Shown piece after piece: positions 1 to 9,055 of a stretch of DNA of 64,000 bases. Under the pieces are notes generated by a model. The model was not told where the DNA came from. It saw only the letters and a program-made list of their open reading frames with translations, and searched no databases. Origin of the DNA: Bifidobacterium asteroides (lineage in GTDB: Bacteria; Actinomycetota; Actinomycetes; Actinomycetales; Bifidobacteriaceae). Location: NCBI RefSeq assembly GCF_019469425.1, contig NZ_CP048272.1, positions 1,984,001 to 2,048,000 on the forward strand. Direction: 5' to 3'. Both the position numbers and the translations under genes were made by a program. Each line of letters begins with the position of its first letter. Within the stretch, counting starts at the first letter, position 1.

Positions 1-1
1 G

Positions 2-457
2 GTCATCAACTCAGACGGCAAGACCTACGCCTGGGGAGACAACAACGGCGAACAGCTGGGCGTCGGTTCCGACGCAGCCAGCATCAAAGCGGCCACGCTG
101 GTTTGCCCGCCCCAGTTCACAGTAAGTGCAGTCACGGTCGGAACGGATCCGCATACCACAAAGGTTCTCGAGCTGAAGCGGAACGGCGGAGCGGACACAT
201 GGGAATCCAGAAATGTCTGGACCTTCTACGCACCGGCATTCAAGGCAGGCACGACAACGGTCAACATCACCTGGAACATAGGCCAGGGCAGTCCGGAGAC
301 CGAGAGGCTGACCTTCACTTATAGGGATATTTTGCCGCTGACCGGCAGTCGGGGTCTGCTCGTCATACTGTTTGTCGGACTATTCGTGACGGCAACAGTC
401 CTGGCGGCAAGGCAGCAGCATCAGGAAGCCGCGGGTCCGACCACGGTTGGCATTTGA
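2..457 (+). CDS. C-terminal part of an LPxTG-anchored RCC1-repeat surface protein (5' end outside the window)
   Basis: The frame is open from the first base and stops at 455-457, giving 152 codons. The start of the visible part reads like an RCC1/ATS1 blade (NSDGKTYAWGDNNGEQLG). A beta-rich stretch follows, then LPLTG encoded at 332-346, a hydrophobic segment of about 20 residues and a short tail. LPxTG plus a membrane segment is the class A sortase sorting signal, so the protein is probably linked covalently to the cell wall. RCC1 propellers mediate protein contacts, and in secreted bacterial proteins they usually form part of large adhesin-like molecules. The tail has only one Arg after the membrane segment, a weak positive stop. 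The partner or ligand cannot be inferred from this fragment. Confidence 0.8.
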   Translation, partial: VINSDGKTYAWGDNNGEQLGVGSDAASIKAATLVCPPQFTVSAVTVGTDPHTTKVLELKRNGGADTWESRNVWTFYAPAFKAGTTTVNITWNIGQGSPETERLTFTYRDILPLTGSRGLLVILFVGLFVTATVLAARQQHQEAAGPTTVGI

Positions 458-589
458 CAAGAGCAGGTCCCTGAGGGGGGGGTTCTCCTGGCACTTGCTG
501 GTAAGACGAACCTGTCTTGCTCTCGGTACTGTGGCCGAGGGCACAGGAGCTCGCCCATGTCCACAGCCATCATCGCATGATGGGCCCTT
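458..589. other. Short intergenic stretch between convergent genes
   Basis: This lies between the stop of the RCC1 surface protein and the stop of the chorismate mutase gene. I see no gene and no strong hairpin terminator in it. Confidence 0.5.
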
Positions 590-946
590 TCAGCGTGGAC
601 CAACCTGGCCGGCCAGCCGTTCGTGACACCGCTTGGCGGCATCGGCCACCAGATGAAGATAGGCCTCGGCCAGATCCGGGTCCAGTCCGTAATCATCAGC
701 CTTGTCTCGCAAGACCGCCACCTGGGCGGCCTCACGATGCAGATCCGCCGAAGCGAACCCCGCTCGGGCTTTAAGAAGCCCAATGCGACGCGTCACTCTG
801 GACCGTTCAGCCAGCATGGCAATAATGGCAGCATCAATGGTGTCCACATCAGCACGCAGCTCTGCCACCTGGCGGGCGGCTTCGGCCTTGGCTCCCCCCT
901 TCCGCGCCTGATCATCGATCACCGTTTCCACATTCGCTTCGCTCAT
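590..946 (-). CDS. Chorismate mutase, AroQ class (standalone)
   Basis: A 118-residue all-helical protein of AroQ type that converts chorismate to prephenate at the entry to phenylalanine and tyrosine synthesis. It shows the family pattern: an acidic/helical start (ELRADVDTIDAAIIAMLAER), then the Arg/Lys-rich first helix (SRVTRRIGLLKA), a middle helix with REAAQVAVLRDKA and a C-terminal helix. About 30 N-terminal residues are an Ala/Lys-rich extension outside the fold. No other aromatic amino acid gene is adjacent. The Shine-Dalgarno sequence upstream of the ATG is weak (GGTGA). Confidence 0.88.
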   Translation of the reverse strand: MSEANVETVIDDQARKGGAKAEAARQVAELRADVDTIDAAIIAMLAERSRVTRRIGLLKARAGFASADLHREAAQVAVLRDKADDYGLDPDLAEAYLHLVADAAKRCHERLAGQVGPR

Positions 947-1321
947 AGGTCACCAGTCTAATCAAACGCTTCAGACGACCATCCTCAGCCGCTCCTCCTT
1001 TCCGAGACCGGCCTTGACTCGGCATGCGGATCACACAGGCTCCAGGAGGATGCTCATCCGCGCACGCCCACCGATGCAGGTGCCGAATGCGCGGCAGAGG
1101 AATTCCTTAACATATGAAGATGGCCGCACCCGCCGCCTCACGGCGCTTGTCAGTCTTTGTCGCAGCCTGATCGCCTGCAGGATCAACCGGTCGAACTGCA
1201 ACCGCAGTCCATGAGCCCACTCCAGCTAAGGCCGTCAGGCAAAAAGCCGAAAATCACAGCAGACAGAATCCGAATGGGCCAAACCGTTGAAAGGTACCGT
1301 TGCCTTGCATCACTGCATATA
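947..1321. other. Intergenic region without a recognisable gene
   Basis: About 375 bases separate the chorismate mutase start from the hairpin downstream of rho. Short open frames exist on the plus strand, but none has a ribosome-binding site, a recognisable motif or the expected third-position GC bias. It may hold the chorismate mutase promoter, but I cannot pick convincing -35/-10 boxes. Confidence 0.4.
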
Positions 1322-1365
1322 CGCTGGGCCCCATCCGCGAAATGAGTCGCGGATGGGGCCCAGCG
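1322..1365 (-). terminator. Perfect 19-bp stem-loop downstream of rho
   Basis: The arms 1322-1340 and 1347-1365 are exact reverse complements around a 6-base loop (AATGAG). The hairpin begins about 24 bases past the rho stop codon, where a transcript end is expected. No U-tract follows on the minus strand, so this is either a non-canonical terminator or a 3'-end stabilising structure. It could also be bidirectional. Confidence 0.6.
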
Positions 1366-1389
1366 GGCGAATCAGTCATCAGGCCCGAG

Positions 1390-3279
1390 TCACTTCTGAG
1401 CCAGCATGGACTGGTTGATGGCTGCCAGGAAGTCTCGGTTGGTGGCGGTCTTCTTCAGTCTGGGCACCAGAGTCTGGTAGGCCTGCTCGGTCTCCATGCC
1501 ACCCAGGAGACGACGCAGCCGGTAGACTACAGCCAGTTCCTCGGGCGCGGTGATCAGCTCTTCGCGCCGGGTGCCGGAGGCATTGATGTCGATGGCGGGG
1601 AACATGCGCTTGTCAGCCAGATCCCGGGTCAGCCTAAGCTCCATGTTGCCTGTGCCCTTGAACTCCTCGAAGATGACCTCGTCCATCTTGGATCCGGTCT
1701 CCACCAGGGCCGAAGAGATGATGGTCAAGGAGCCGCCGTTCTCGATGTTGCGGGCGGCGCCGAAGAAGCGCTTGGGCGGATAGAGGGCCTGCGCGTCCAC
1801 GCCGCCGGAGAGGATGCGGCCGGAGGCGGGGGCCGAGATGTTGTAGGCGCGGGCCAGGCGGGTCATGGAATCCAGAAGGACCACCACATCCTGCCCCAGC
1901 TCCACCAGCCGTTTGGCCCGTTCGATGGCCAGCTCGGCCACGGTGGTGTGATCGCTGGCGGGGCGGTCGAAGGTGGAGGAGATGACCTCGCCCTGAACCG
2001 TGCGTTCCATGTCAGTGACCTCCTCGGGCCGCTCGTCCACCAGGACCACCATCAGGTGCACCTCTGGGTTGTTGGCGGTGATGGAGTTGGCGATGGACTG
2101 CAGGGTCAGGGTCTTGCCAGCCTTGGGAGGCGAAACTATCAGGCCGCGCTGGCCCTTGCCGATAGGGGCGACGATGTCGATCAGACGACCGGTGATGTTC
2201 TTGGGCTGGGTCTCCATCCGCATGCGCTCCTGCGGGTAGAGGGGGGTCAGCTTGTTGAAGTGAGGGCGCCCTGCAGCGTCCTCCACGCTCATGCCGTTGA
2301 TGGTGTCGATGGCCTGCAGAGGAACGAACTTCTGCCGTTGGTTGCGATGCTCACCCTCGCGGGGGGGTCGGATGGAGCCATGCACGGCATCGCCCTTGCG
2401 CAGGCCGTACTTCTTGACCTGGCCCATGGAGATGTAGACGTCGTTTGGGCCGGGCAGGTAGCCGGATGTGCGCACGAAGGCGTAGGAGTCCAGCACATCC
2501 ACAATGCCTGCCACGGGGACCAGGTCCTCGGGCTTGAAGTTCTCCCTGGGCTCATAGTCACGATCCCGGCCGCTGCTGCGATGGTTGTTGCGGTTGCGAC
2601 GGTCGTTGCGATCGTTGCGATCGCCCCGGTTCCGGCGATCATAGCCGTTGTGACGGTAGTCATGCCCTTCCTCGCCGCGATCCTCGTAGCTGCGCCGACG
2701 AGGGCGGTCATTCCGTGAGGGCAGAGCTGCCAGAATGTCGTCCAAATTGCGCACTGAGCCGGAGCCTTCGCGCTCCTCGCCATGCTCACGCTCGCTCCGG
2801 CTGCGGTTGGTGTGAGAGCCTCGAGATGAATCCGTGTTGCGGTGACGGCGACGGGATATGACCACGTTCTCCTCATCGGCCACGGTATGGGGGAATCGGT
2901 TCCGGCGCTCGCTATTATGGCCGCTCTTATGATCGTCAATGCCCAAAACATCGAAGAGGTCTCCGACAGGACGACCGTCCTTGGATTCCTCGGATTCCCT
3001 GGTATCGGTGATCTCCTGTCCGCCTTCTGCGGCGGGCTTTGCCTCCTGCCCTGTCGGCTGCTGCTGATCAGCGGCCTGGCCCCCCTTAGCCACGGCAGCC
3101 GCAGCCTTGGGCTTACCAACGGTTACTCCCTCAGGGGCCTTGCCGCCCGAGCGTGCCGCCTCGATCGTCTCGATCAGGACCGGCTTGCGCATGCCGGAAA
3201 TACCGCGCAACCCCAGCTGCCTGGCCAATTCCTTGAGTTCGGGCAGCTTCATGGAATGAATATCTTGGCTTGTTGCCAC
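1390..3279 (-). CDS. rho: Transcription termination factor Rho
   Basis: An RNA-dependent hexameric ATPase that ends transcription at unstructured C-rich sites. The order is: N-terminal Rho-N helical domain ([16 protein letters not shown]), a long low-complexity region rich in Arg, Asn, Asp and Gly (about residues 90-260), the cold-shock-like RNA-binding domain ([20 protein letters not shown]), and the RecA-type motor with Walker A SPPKAGKT and the [10 protein letters not shown] segment. At 629 residues it is well above the roughly 420 of E. coli Rho; the excess is the insertion usual in high-GC Actinobacteria. The start is GTG, with GAAGGAAAGG about 11 bases upstream. An ATG nine codons inside (3252) is the alternative. 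Confidence 0.97.
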   Translation of the reverse strand: MATSQDIHSMKLPELKELARQLGLRGISGMRKPVLIETIEAARSGGKAPEGVTVGKPKAAAAVAKGGQAADQQQPTGQEAKPAAEGGQEITDTRESEESKDGRPVGDLFDVLGIDDHKSGHNSERRNRFPHTVADEENVVISRRRHRNTDSSRGSHTNRSRSEREHGEEREGSGSVRNLDDILAALPSRNDRPRRRSYEDRGEEGHDYRHNGYDRRNRGDRNDRNDRRNRNNHRSSGRDRDYEPRENFKPEDLVPVAGIVDVLDSYAFVRTSGYLPGPNDVYISMGQVKKYGLRKGDAVHGSIRPPREGEHRNQRQKFVPLQAIDTINGMSVEDAAGRPHFNKLTPLYPQERMRMETQPKNITGRLIDIVAPIGKGQRGLIVSPPKAGKTLTLQSIANSITANNPEVHLMVVLVDERPEEVTDMERTVQGEVISSTFDRPASDHTTVAELAIERAKRLVELGQDVVVLLDSMTRLARAYNISAPASGRILSGGVDAQALYPPKRFFGAARNIENGGSLTIISSALVETGSKMDEVIFEEFKGTGNMELRLTRDLADKRMFPAIDINASGTRREELITAPEELAVVYRLRRLLGGMETEQAYQTLVPRLKKTATNRDFLAAINQSMLAQK

Positions 3280-3304
3280 TGTTGTAATGCCTTTCCTTCG
3301 CTAT

Positions 3305-3316
3305 GCCTAATTAGGC
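3305..3316. promoter_or_regulatory. 12-bp palindrome in the rho/tetR divergent region
   Basis: GCCTAATTAGGC is a perfect palindrome just upstream of rho and about 160 bases upstream of the TetR-family gene. Palindromes of this sort are common TetR operators, but no second copy is visible, so the assignment is only a suggestion. Confidence 0.3.
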
Positions 3317-3462
3317 TAGGCAAATAGCTTGAGAATAGTGCGGGGGTACCGCTCATGAAAATTCGATGCCAACTCGGCTTATCGAACTTCCATCAGCCTA
3401 CAACGTGCGGCCGACCGGCGCAAGAATCGGCCCGCGTGTCCAGAAATTCATGGGTAAGCCTC

Positions 3463-3468
3463 TAGACT
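3463..3468 (+). promoter_or_regulatory. Putative -10 box of the TetR gene, implying a leaderless transcript
   Basis: TAGACT ends 6 bases before the ATG at 3475, so transcription would begin at or next to the start codon. There is no Shine-Dalgarno sequence before this ATG, which agrees with leaderless translation, common in Actinobacteria. The -35 region is not convincing. Confidence 0.4.
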
Positions 3469-3474
3469 GAGCAT

Positions 3475-4137
3475 ATGAATAACCGATCATCTCTGCGTGA
3501 GCAACGGCGGAGCGAATTCGTAACCACCGCCATGCGGGTCTTCGACCGGAAAGGCGCTGCAAACACCTCCCTGCGCGACGTAATCCGCGCCATGAACCAC
3601 GGCAAGGGCGTGGGCATGAGCGTTTTTTATTACTACTTCAAATCCAAGGACGACCTGGTAGATGCCTGCGCACGCACCTACCTGGCCTCCTACGTGGACC
3701 ATGTAGTCGACATTCTGCAGGACCCAGACTTGAGCGTTCAAGAGGCGCTGGACGACATTTGCCCGCATCTGATAAGGGCCATCTGGAAGATGGATGTTAT
3801 CTTCGCGGACAAAGCCAACTGGTACAACTACCTGAGTACCAACAGCAATGTGATGGAGGGCTTCGTCAGGCAAATCATCGACCCCTTGACCAAGGCCCTG
3901 GACCGCTGGCTGGATCAGGGCGGCCTGCCGCAGACCCAGCTGATCCAAACAGCCGGCACCCGCAGTGTGGCCTGGCTGATGGCCGAAGGGCTATCGTCCA
4001 TCGTCAGCAATGGCAGAAGGGCGGCAGGTCACCCGCACATCAGAGAGGTGGTCCGCCAACGTGTCCGCGAGAGCGTGGCCTTCTTCTCGCAGCTGCTGGG
4101 CCTGCCCCTGAAAGCACCCGCCATTGCCCTGTCGTAA
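3475..4137 (+). CDS. TetR/AcrR family transcriptional regulator
   Basis: A 220-residue protein with an N-terminal TetR helix-turn-helix: TSLRDVIRAM, then the FYYYFKSKDDLV turn that marks the end of the DNA-binding domain (about residues 12-65). The C-terminal helical region should bind the ligand and form the dimer; its sequence gives no hint of the inducer. The gene is divergent from rho and convergent with the FAD oxidoreductase next to it. That oxidoreductase or the gene itself is a plausible target, but no repeated operator is visible. An Arg/Glu-rich segment (RSSLREQRRSE) precedes the domain. Confidence 0.88.
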   Translation: MNNRSSLREQRRSEFVTTAMRVFDRKGAANTSLRDVIRAMNHGKGVGMSVFYYYFKSKDDLVDACARTYLASYVDHVVDILQDPDLSVQEALDDICPHLIRAIWKMDVIFADKANWYNYLSTNSNVMEGFVRQIIDPLTKALDRWLDQGGLPQTQLIQTAGTRSVAWLMAEGLSSIVSNGRRAAGHPHIREVVRQRVRESVAFFSQLLGLPLKAPAIALS

Positions 4138-4196
4138 ATGACAAAGCCCCCAACCATACGGTCGGAGGCTTAAAGGAAACGAAGGCCGAAGTCTGC

Positions 4197-5786
4197 CTAC
4201 TTCTCCTCGTGGTAGGACTTCTCGGTGTTGACGTTCCAGACGTTGGTCTTGTCGGCACGCCCCGATCTGATGTTGGCCACGGCCTCCATGGATGTGGCCA
4301 TGGAGTGGTCCTGGTTGTTGTAGTGGTGCTGCCCGTTGCGGCCCACGCAGTAAAGGTTGCCAAAGGAATCCAGCCACTTGACCAGCTCCGGCATCTGGGC
4401 GTAGGTGTCGAAGTAGGCCGGGTAGGCCTTGAAAACCCTCTCCCGGTGCGAGTCCAGCACGTCGGCGGATCCGTTGATGATGCCCATCCGCGTCAGCTCC
4501 TTGACGGCGAAGTCAGTGGTCTCCTGATCGCTCATGCTCCAGAAGTCATCACCCTCCTTGCAGAAGTACTCCAGGCCGATCCAGACGGTGCTGTCCACAT
4601 TCTTGACCATGTAGGGACTCCAGTTGTTGAAGATCTGGATGCGGCCCATCTTGTAGCCGGGATCCTGCACGTAGATCCAGCAGTCGGGAACGATGGGCGG
4701 GTCGCCCAGGGTCTTGATGGAGGTGGTGTTGCGGATGCGCAGGTGACGGACCAGCAGGCCAACGGTCACGAAGTCGCGGTAGGGCAGGCCCTGAGCCACT
4801 CTGACCATCTCCTTGTCGGTGGACGGCTCCTCGTGGGCAATGGCCTCCACCAGGTCCTTGATGGGCATGGAGGAGATGATCTGGTCAGCCTGCAGGGTCA
4901 CCTCCTTGCCATCAGCATTGCGATAGATCACACCAGTCATGTGGCCGTCTTGCTGAGTCAGTCCTATCACACGTGCATCGGTGATCACGTGGACTCCATG
5001 CTCCACATTGCGACGCTCCACGGTTTCCCAGAGTTGCCCTGGACCCAGCTTGGGGTACCAGAACTCCTCGATCAGGCTGGTCTCGACCTGGTGGGCATCG
5101 CGCTTCTTGGGCAGCAGCTTTTGGAAGGCGTTCTTGAGCACGCCCATGATGCTGAGCCCTTTGACCCGCTGGGCACCCCAGTCGGCGCTGATCTCGCGGG
5201 GGTGGCGGCCCCAAAGCTTTTCGGTGTAGCCCTCGAAGAACATGGAGTAAAGCTTGCGACCGAACCGGTTGATATAGAAGTTCTCCAGGTTGTCCTCTGG
5301 CAGCTTGTGGACGACGGACTTCAGGTAGCTGAATCCGGCCTGCATGGTCAGCTTGAAACCCATGGCCTTGAGGGTGTTTGCGGACAAGGAGATGGGATAG
5401 TCGAAGAAGTGGTGGTTCCAATAAATCCTGGAGACTCGGTGACGCTTGAGCATGACCCGGTCGGTCTTCTCCGGGTCGGGGCCGCCGGGCTCCAGGTCGT
5501 GGTGGCGGCCAAGTTTTTTATCGTCATAGGAGGGTGCGCCCTGCAGAGGCAGGACATCCTTCCACCAGTCCATAATCCGGTCATCCTTGGAGAAGAACCG
5601 ATGGCCGCCGATGTCCATGCGGTTGCCGTTGTGTCGAACCGTGCGGGAGATGCCGCCGAATTGCTCAGTGGCTTCCAAAACGGTGACATCATATTGTTTA
5701 TCGCCGCCGTCCTTGACCAGTTCCCATGCCGCCGTCAAGCCGGCCGGACCACCGCCGATGACGACTACAGACTGCCTGTGCTCCAT
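4197..5786 (-). CDS. FAD-dependent oxidoreductase of the amine oxidase / UDP-galactopyranose-mutase-like group
   Basis: 529 residues from the ATG at 5786, which has AGGAGG five bases upstream; an upstream in-frame extension lacks a ribosome site and is not used. The N-terminus is a Rossmann dinucleotide-binding motif (VVVIGGGPAGLTAAWEL), followed by the second FAD contact region (DIGGHRFFSKDDRIMDWW). The arrangement resembles protoporphyrinogen oxidase, amine oxidase and UDP-galactopyranose mutase relatives found beside polysaccharide genes in many bacteria. The substrate cannot be told from the sequence. No signal peptide or membrane segment is present, so it is cytosolic. It is convergent with the TetR gene. 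Confidence 0.8.
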   Translation of the reverse strand: MEHRQSVVVIGGGPAGLTAAWELVKDGGDKQYDVTVLEATEQFGGISRTVRHNGNRMDIGGHRFFSKDDRIMDWWKDVLPLQGAPSYDDKKLGRHHDLEPGGPDPEKTDRVMLKRHRVSRIYWNHHFFDYPISLSANTLKAMGFKLTMQAGFSYLKSVVHKLPEDNLENFYINRFGRKLYSMFFEGYTEKLWGRHPREISADWGAQRVKGLSIMGVLKNAFQKLLPKKRDAHQVETSLIEEFWYPKLGPGQLWETVERRNVEHGVHVITDARVIGLTQQDGHMTGVIYRNADGKEVTLQADQIISSMPIKDLVEAIAHEEPSTDKEMVRVAQGLPYRDFVTVGLLVRHLRIRNTTSIKTLGDPPIVPDCWIYVQDPGYKMGRIQIFNNWSPYMVKNVDSTVWIGLEYFCKEGDDFWSMSDQETTDFAVKELTRMGIINGSADVLDSHRERVFKAYPAYFDTYAQMPELVKWLDSFGNLYCVGRNGQHHYNNQDHSMATSMEAVANIRSGRADKTNVWNVNTEKSYHEEK

Positions 5787-5923
5787 GCCATCCTCCTGAA
5801 AACATATAAAATCATTATTACTGTACCCGGGCCTTTCAGAAACCCAAGTTTCCAATCGACTTCCCACACGAATTCCCACCATTGCGTGGAACAAACGTGA
5901 TGATGCTCGCCCTAGCGCGTCGT

Positions 5924-6238
5924 TTAGCCCAGCGAATCGGGAATATCGATGTCCGTCTTCTGCACTTCCTCCACATTGACATCCTTGAAGGTGACGATGC
6001 GGACGTTCTTGACGAATCGGCTGGACCGGTAAACATCCCAGACCCAGGCATCGGTCAGCCGGACGTCAAAGTAGACGTCCTGCCCAGCGGATCGGACGTT
6101 GAAGTCCACCTTGTTGGCCAGGTAGAACCGCCGCTCGGTCTCGACCACGTAGGTGAACAGCTTGATCACGTCCCGATACTCGCGGTACAAGGCAAGTTCG
6201 GCGTTGGTCTCGTAGTTGTCGAGATCCTCAGCACTCAT
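5924..6238 (-). CDS. DUF2469 family protein
   Basis: A 104-residue protein starting MSAEDLDNYETNAELALYREYRD and carrying the family core TERRFYLANKVDF and DAWVWDVYRSSRFVKNVRIVTFKDVNVEEV. DUF2469 is a small, strongly conserved actinobacterial family with no established function. The start codon overlaps the stop of the upstream acetyltransferase gene by 4 bases (ATGA), so the two are probably translationally coupled. Confidence 0.92.
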   Translation of the reverse strand: MSAEDLDNYETNAELALYREYRDVIKLFTYVVETERRFYLANKVDFNVRSAGQDVYFDVRLTDAWVWDVYRSSRFVKNVRIVTFKDVNVEEVQKTDIDIPDSLG

Positions 6239-7401
6239 CGACTACCTCCATTCTCGCGATCGCGGCCATGGCCGAGCGTACGCCACCAGGCACGTTTGGA
6301 TCGCTTGGCTTCAGCCGACCCGTAGGCCCAATCCGAGGCCGTGCGCTCCTCGCCAGAATGCTCGGCGACGAATTCTTGAGAACCGGACACCTCCTCCGCA
6401 TCCTCAGCGTCCTTCTGACCAGGGACCGCCTTCTCATCATTCCTGCTATCGGGTCCTGCATGGTCTTCAGCAGACTTTTCTGAATGCGGGCCACTCTTCG
6501 GAGTCAGATTGGTCCGGTCACCCGACGTCTGCGAATCCTGAGCTGCCGAAGTGGACTCTGCAGACTCGGGCTCACTTATGCCGCCATCCTCATCTGCGAC
6601 GTATCCGTGTGCAACAAGAGCCTCAGCCACACCGGGATTTTCCCGGATGACATGCATGCCGAAAGCATTCAGAGAACGGATGGGATCGTACTCGTCGACC
6701 AAGGCGTCCATGACGATCTGATCCTGATACTTGCCGTTCTCGGCATCCCAGAGCGCATCACGGGCGGTGCCCGAAATCATGAATCCCAAAGACTGGTAGA
6801 CGGAGATTGAACGCGTGTTTTTCTCTGGCACAGCCACCCAGATCCGGTGCAGGCCCAAACCCATAGGAGCAGCCGCGTACCCGTAGGTCATGATTCTGGG
6901 CATGGCATCCCGGGAGTAACCGCGCCCACGGAAATGCCTGCCCAGGACCACCTGGATCCTGGCCGAGCGGGACCAGCCATCCACGTCGATCAGGAAGATC
7001 ATGCCAATGACGCCCTTGGTGTCATTGGCATCGGGCGAACCATCCTGGTCGGTGTCCGCATCAGTGACCATAGCCCAGGCCAGGGTGCGGCGGGACTCTG
7101 GATCGCCCACGCCCGAATCACGGGCAGCCAGACCCTTGGACCAGGACACCGACCGATGCACCCAGGCGTTGACCACGGCCCGTTCGGCACTGGGCCCCTT
7201 GCCGGTGATGCCGGTGGAATTGTAGAAGGCCTCTAGCTGATCCATTGCCGTCAGATCGGCGATGACCGCCGGGCGCAGGTGCAGCATCTCGCCACGGATA
7301 TAGGGGATCTCGATCCGGTCGGGCAGCTGTCTGCACGCCACGTCGTCAGGTCTCTCGGTTTGCGTTTGCGGTCGGTCATTGCCCCTGCCGCTCATAGACA
7401 T
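6235..7401 (-). CDS. GNAT family N-acetyltransferase with an acidic C-terminal extension
   Basis: 388 residues from the ATG at 7401, chosen because GGAGGT lies six bases upstream; a TTG 12 codons further out has no such site. The acetyltransferase fold covers about residues 40-240. The acetyl-CoA pyrophosphate loop reads VVLGRHFRGRGYSRDAM, followed by GLHRIWVAVPEKNTRSISVYQSLGF, typical of RimJ/RimL-like enzymes acting on protein N-termini or small amines. The last 120 or so residues are rich in Ser, Glu, Asp and Ala, appear disordered, and end in a basic stretch (RSKRAWWRTLGHGRDRE). The acceptor is unknown. It overlaps the DUF2469 gene by 4 bases. Confidence 0.85.
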   Translation of the reverse strand: MSMSGRGNDRPQTQTERPDDVACRQLPDRIEIPYIRGEMLHLRPAVIADLTAMDQLEAFYNSTGITGKGPSAERAVVNAWVHRSVSWSKGLAARDSGVGDPESRRTLAWAMVTDADTDQDGSPDANDTKGVIGMIFLIDVDGWSRSARIQVVLGRHFRGRGYSRDAMPRIMTYGYAAAPMGLGLHRIWVAVPEKNTRSISVYQSLGFMISGTARDALWDAENGKYQDQIVMDALVDEYDPIRSLNAFGMHVIRENPGVAEALVAHGYVADEDGGISEPESAESTSAAQDSQTSGDRTNLTPKSGPHSEKSAEDHAGPDSRNDEKAVPGQKDAEDAEEVSGSQEFVAEHSGEERTASDWAYGSAEAKRSKRAWWRTLGHGRDRENGGSR

Positions 7402-7528
7402 CACGTCACCTCCATGATCGCCACCTTGCGATGGCAATCAATTGTAATCCCTCGCCCCTGGGAAAACCACGAGAAGCCGGGCAGGTCCGCCGGTCCGAAC
7501 CCGCTGGAACCAGGCGGACCGGGCCTGA

Positions 7529-9031
7529 TCAGGACTGAGCGATGCGCTCCATGACGATCTTGCTGACTGCCTTGGCATCGGCTTGACCCTTGGTGGCCCG
7601 CATGACAGCTCCGATAATAGCGCCCATGGGCTTCATATTGCCGCCCTTGAGCTTGGCCACGATGTCCGGGTTGTCCTTGAGGGCCTGATCGACGGCTGCA
7701 TCCAGGGCCCCGTCGTCCGAAACTACCTGGTAACCGTGCTTCTTGACAACCTCGGCAGGTTTGCCCTCGCCGGCCAACACGCCGGAGACGGTCTGTTTGG
7801 CCAGCTTGTCGTTGAGCTTGCCGTCAGCGATCAGCTGTTCCACATCAGCCACATCCTGAGCCGAGATGGGCAGCTCCTGCAGGCTGACACCACGAGCGTT
7901 GGCCTCGCGGGAAATCTCGCCCAGCCACCACTTGCGGGCTCCGACGGCCGTGGCACCGGCTTTGACCGTATCCTCGATCAGATCCACGGCATCGGCATTG
8001 ACCGCGTCCTGCATCTGCCGGTCGGTGAAGTCCCACTCCTTCTTGAGACGGGCGCGGCGTTCGCGCGGCATCTCAGGCATCTGAGCCTTAAGCTCATCGA
8101 TATGGTCCTTGGTGACATGAACCATGACCAGGTCAGGATCCGGGAAGTAGCGGTAATCGTTGGCATCGGTCTTGACCCGGCCGCCGGCAGTGGTCTGTGT
8201 GGACTCATCCCAGTGGCGGGTCTCCTGCAGCACCTCCCCACCGGACTCCAGGAGAGCCGCCTGACGGCGGATCTCATAGGTCAGGGTCTTCTCGATGCCC
8301 TTAAAGGTGTTGACATTCTTGGTCTCTGACCGGGTTCCCAGAGGGGCATCCGGCCCTGCGTGCAGGGAGACGTTGACGTCGGCACGCATGTTGCCCTGCT
8401 CCATTCGAGCGTGGGAGATGCCCAGGGCCCGGACGATGTCTCTGATGGCCCGGACATAGGCCCCGGCCACCTCGGGGGTACGCGCCCCGGCGCCCTCGAT
8501 TGGCTTGGTCACAATCTCGACCAGGGGAACGCCGGCACGGTTGTAGTCCACCAGGGAGTGGTCGGCACCCTCGATACGGCCGTCGGCTCCGCCCACGTGG
8601 GTGTTCTTGCCGGCGTCGTCCTCCACATGGGCCCGCTCGATGGGCACACGGAAGATGCTGCCGTCGTCCAGCTCCACGTCCAGATAACCCTCGCCGTTCA
8701 GGGGCTTGTCATACTGGGAGATCTGATAGTCGCGGGGCATGTCCGGATAGAAGTAGTTCTTCCTGGCGAACTGGCTCCACTCGTTGACCTTGCAGTGCAG
8801 AGCCAGGCCAAGCTTGACCGCATAGTCGATGGCGGTCTTGTTGACCACGGGCAGGCTGCCGGGCAGGCCCAGGGAAACCGGGGTCAGCTGGGTGTTGGGC
8901 TCGCCGCCGAACTCGATATGGGCCGGGCAGAAGAGCTTCGTGTTGGTGCAGAGCTCGACATGGACCTCCAGGCCGAACACCGGGTCGTACTTGGCCACGG
9001 CATCGGCGTACTTCATCAGTTTTTCAGCCAT
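7529..9031 (-). CDS. gatB: Aspartyl/glutamyl-tRNA amidotransferase subunit B
   Basis: 500 residues, the normal length. GatB with GatC and GatA amidates misacylated Glu-tRNA(Gln) or Asp-tRNA(Asn), using ammonia from GatA and ATP. The GatB cradle fills the first 290 residues ([60 protein letters not shown]). The helical and YqeY tail domains follow, ending in [17 protein letters not shown], which grips the tRNA. It is the last gene of gatC-gatA-gatB, 24 bases after gatA. Confidence 0.97.
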   Translation of the reverse strand: MAEKLMKYADAVAKYDPVFGLEVHVELCTNTKLFCPAHIEFGGEPNTQLTPVSLGLPGSLPVVNKTAIDYAVKLGLALHCKVNEWSQFARKNYFYPDMPRDYQISQYDKPLNGEGYLDVELDDGSIFRVPIERAHVEDDAGKNTHVGGADGRIEGADHSLVDYNRAGVPLVEIVTKPIEGAGARTPEVAGAYVRAIRDIVRALGISHARMEQGNMRADVNVSLHAGPDAPLGTRSETKNVNTFKGIEKTLTYEIRRQAALLESGGEVLQETRHWDESTQTTAGGRVKTDANDYRYFPDPDLVMVHVTKDHIDELKAQMPEMPRERRARLKKEWDFTDRQMQDAVNADAVDLIEDTVKAGATAVGARKWWLGEISREANARGVSLQELPISAQDVADVEQLIADGKLNDKLAKQTVSGVLAGEGKPAEVVKKHGYQVVSDDGALDAAVDQALKDNPDIVAKLKGGNMKPMGAIIGAVMRATKGQADAKAVSKIVMERIAQS

Positions 9032-9055
9032 TGTGATTCCGTTTCCTTCCGATGC

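Noticed and set aside
1300-2718. Plus-strand frame of about 470 codons antisense to rho
   Set aside because: Val/Gly/Ala/His-rich translation without domain or ribosome site; a mirror of rho.
3759-5900. Plus-strand frame of about 710 codons over the TetR and FAD oxidoreductase genes
   Set aside because: It overlaps two well supported genes and has no family features.
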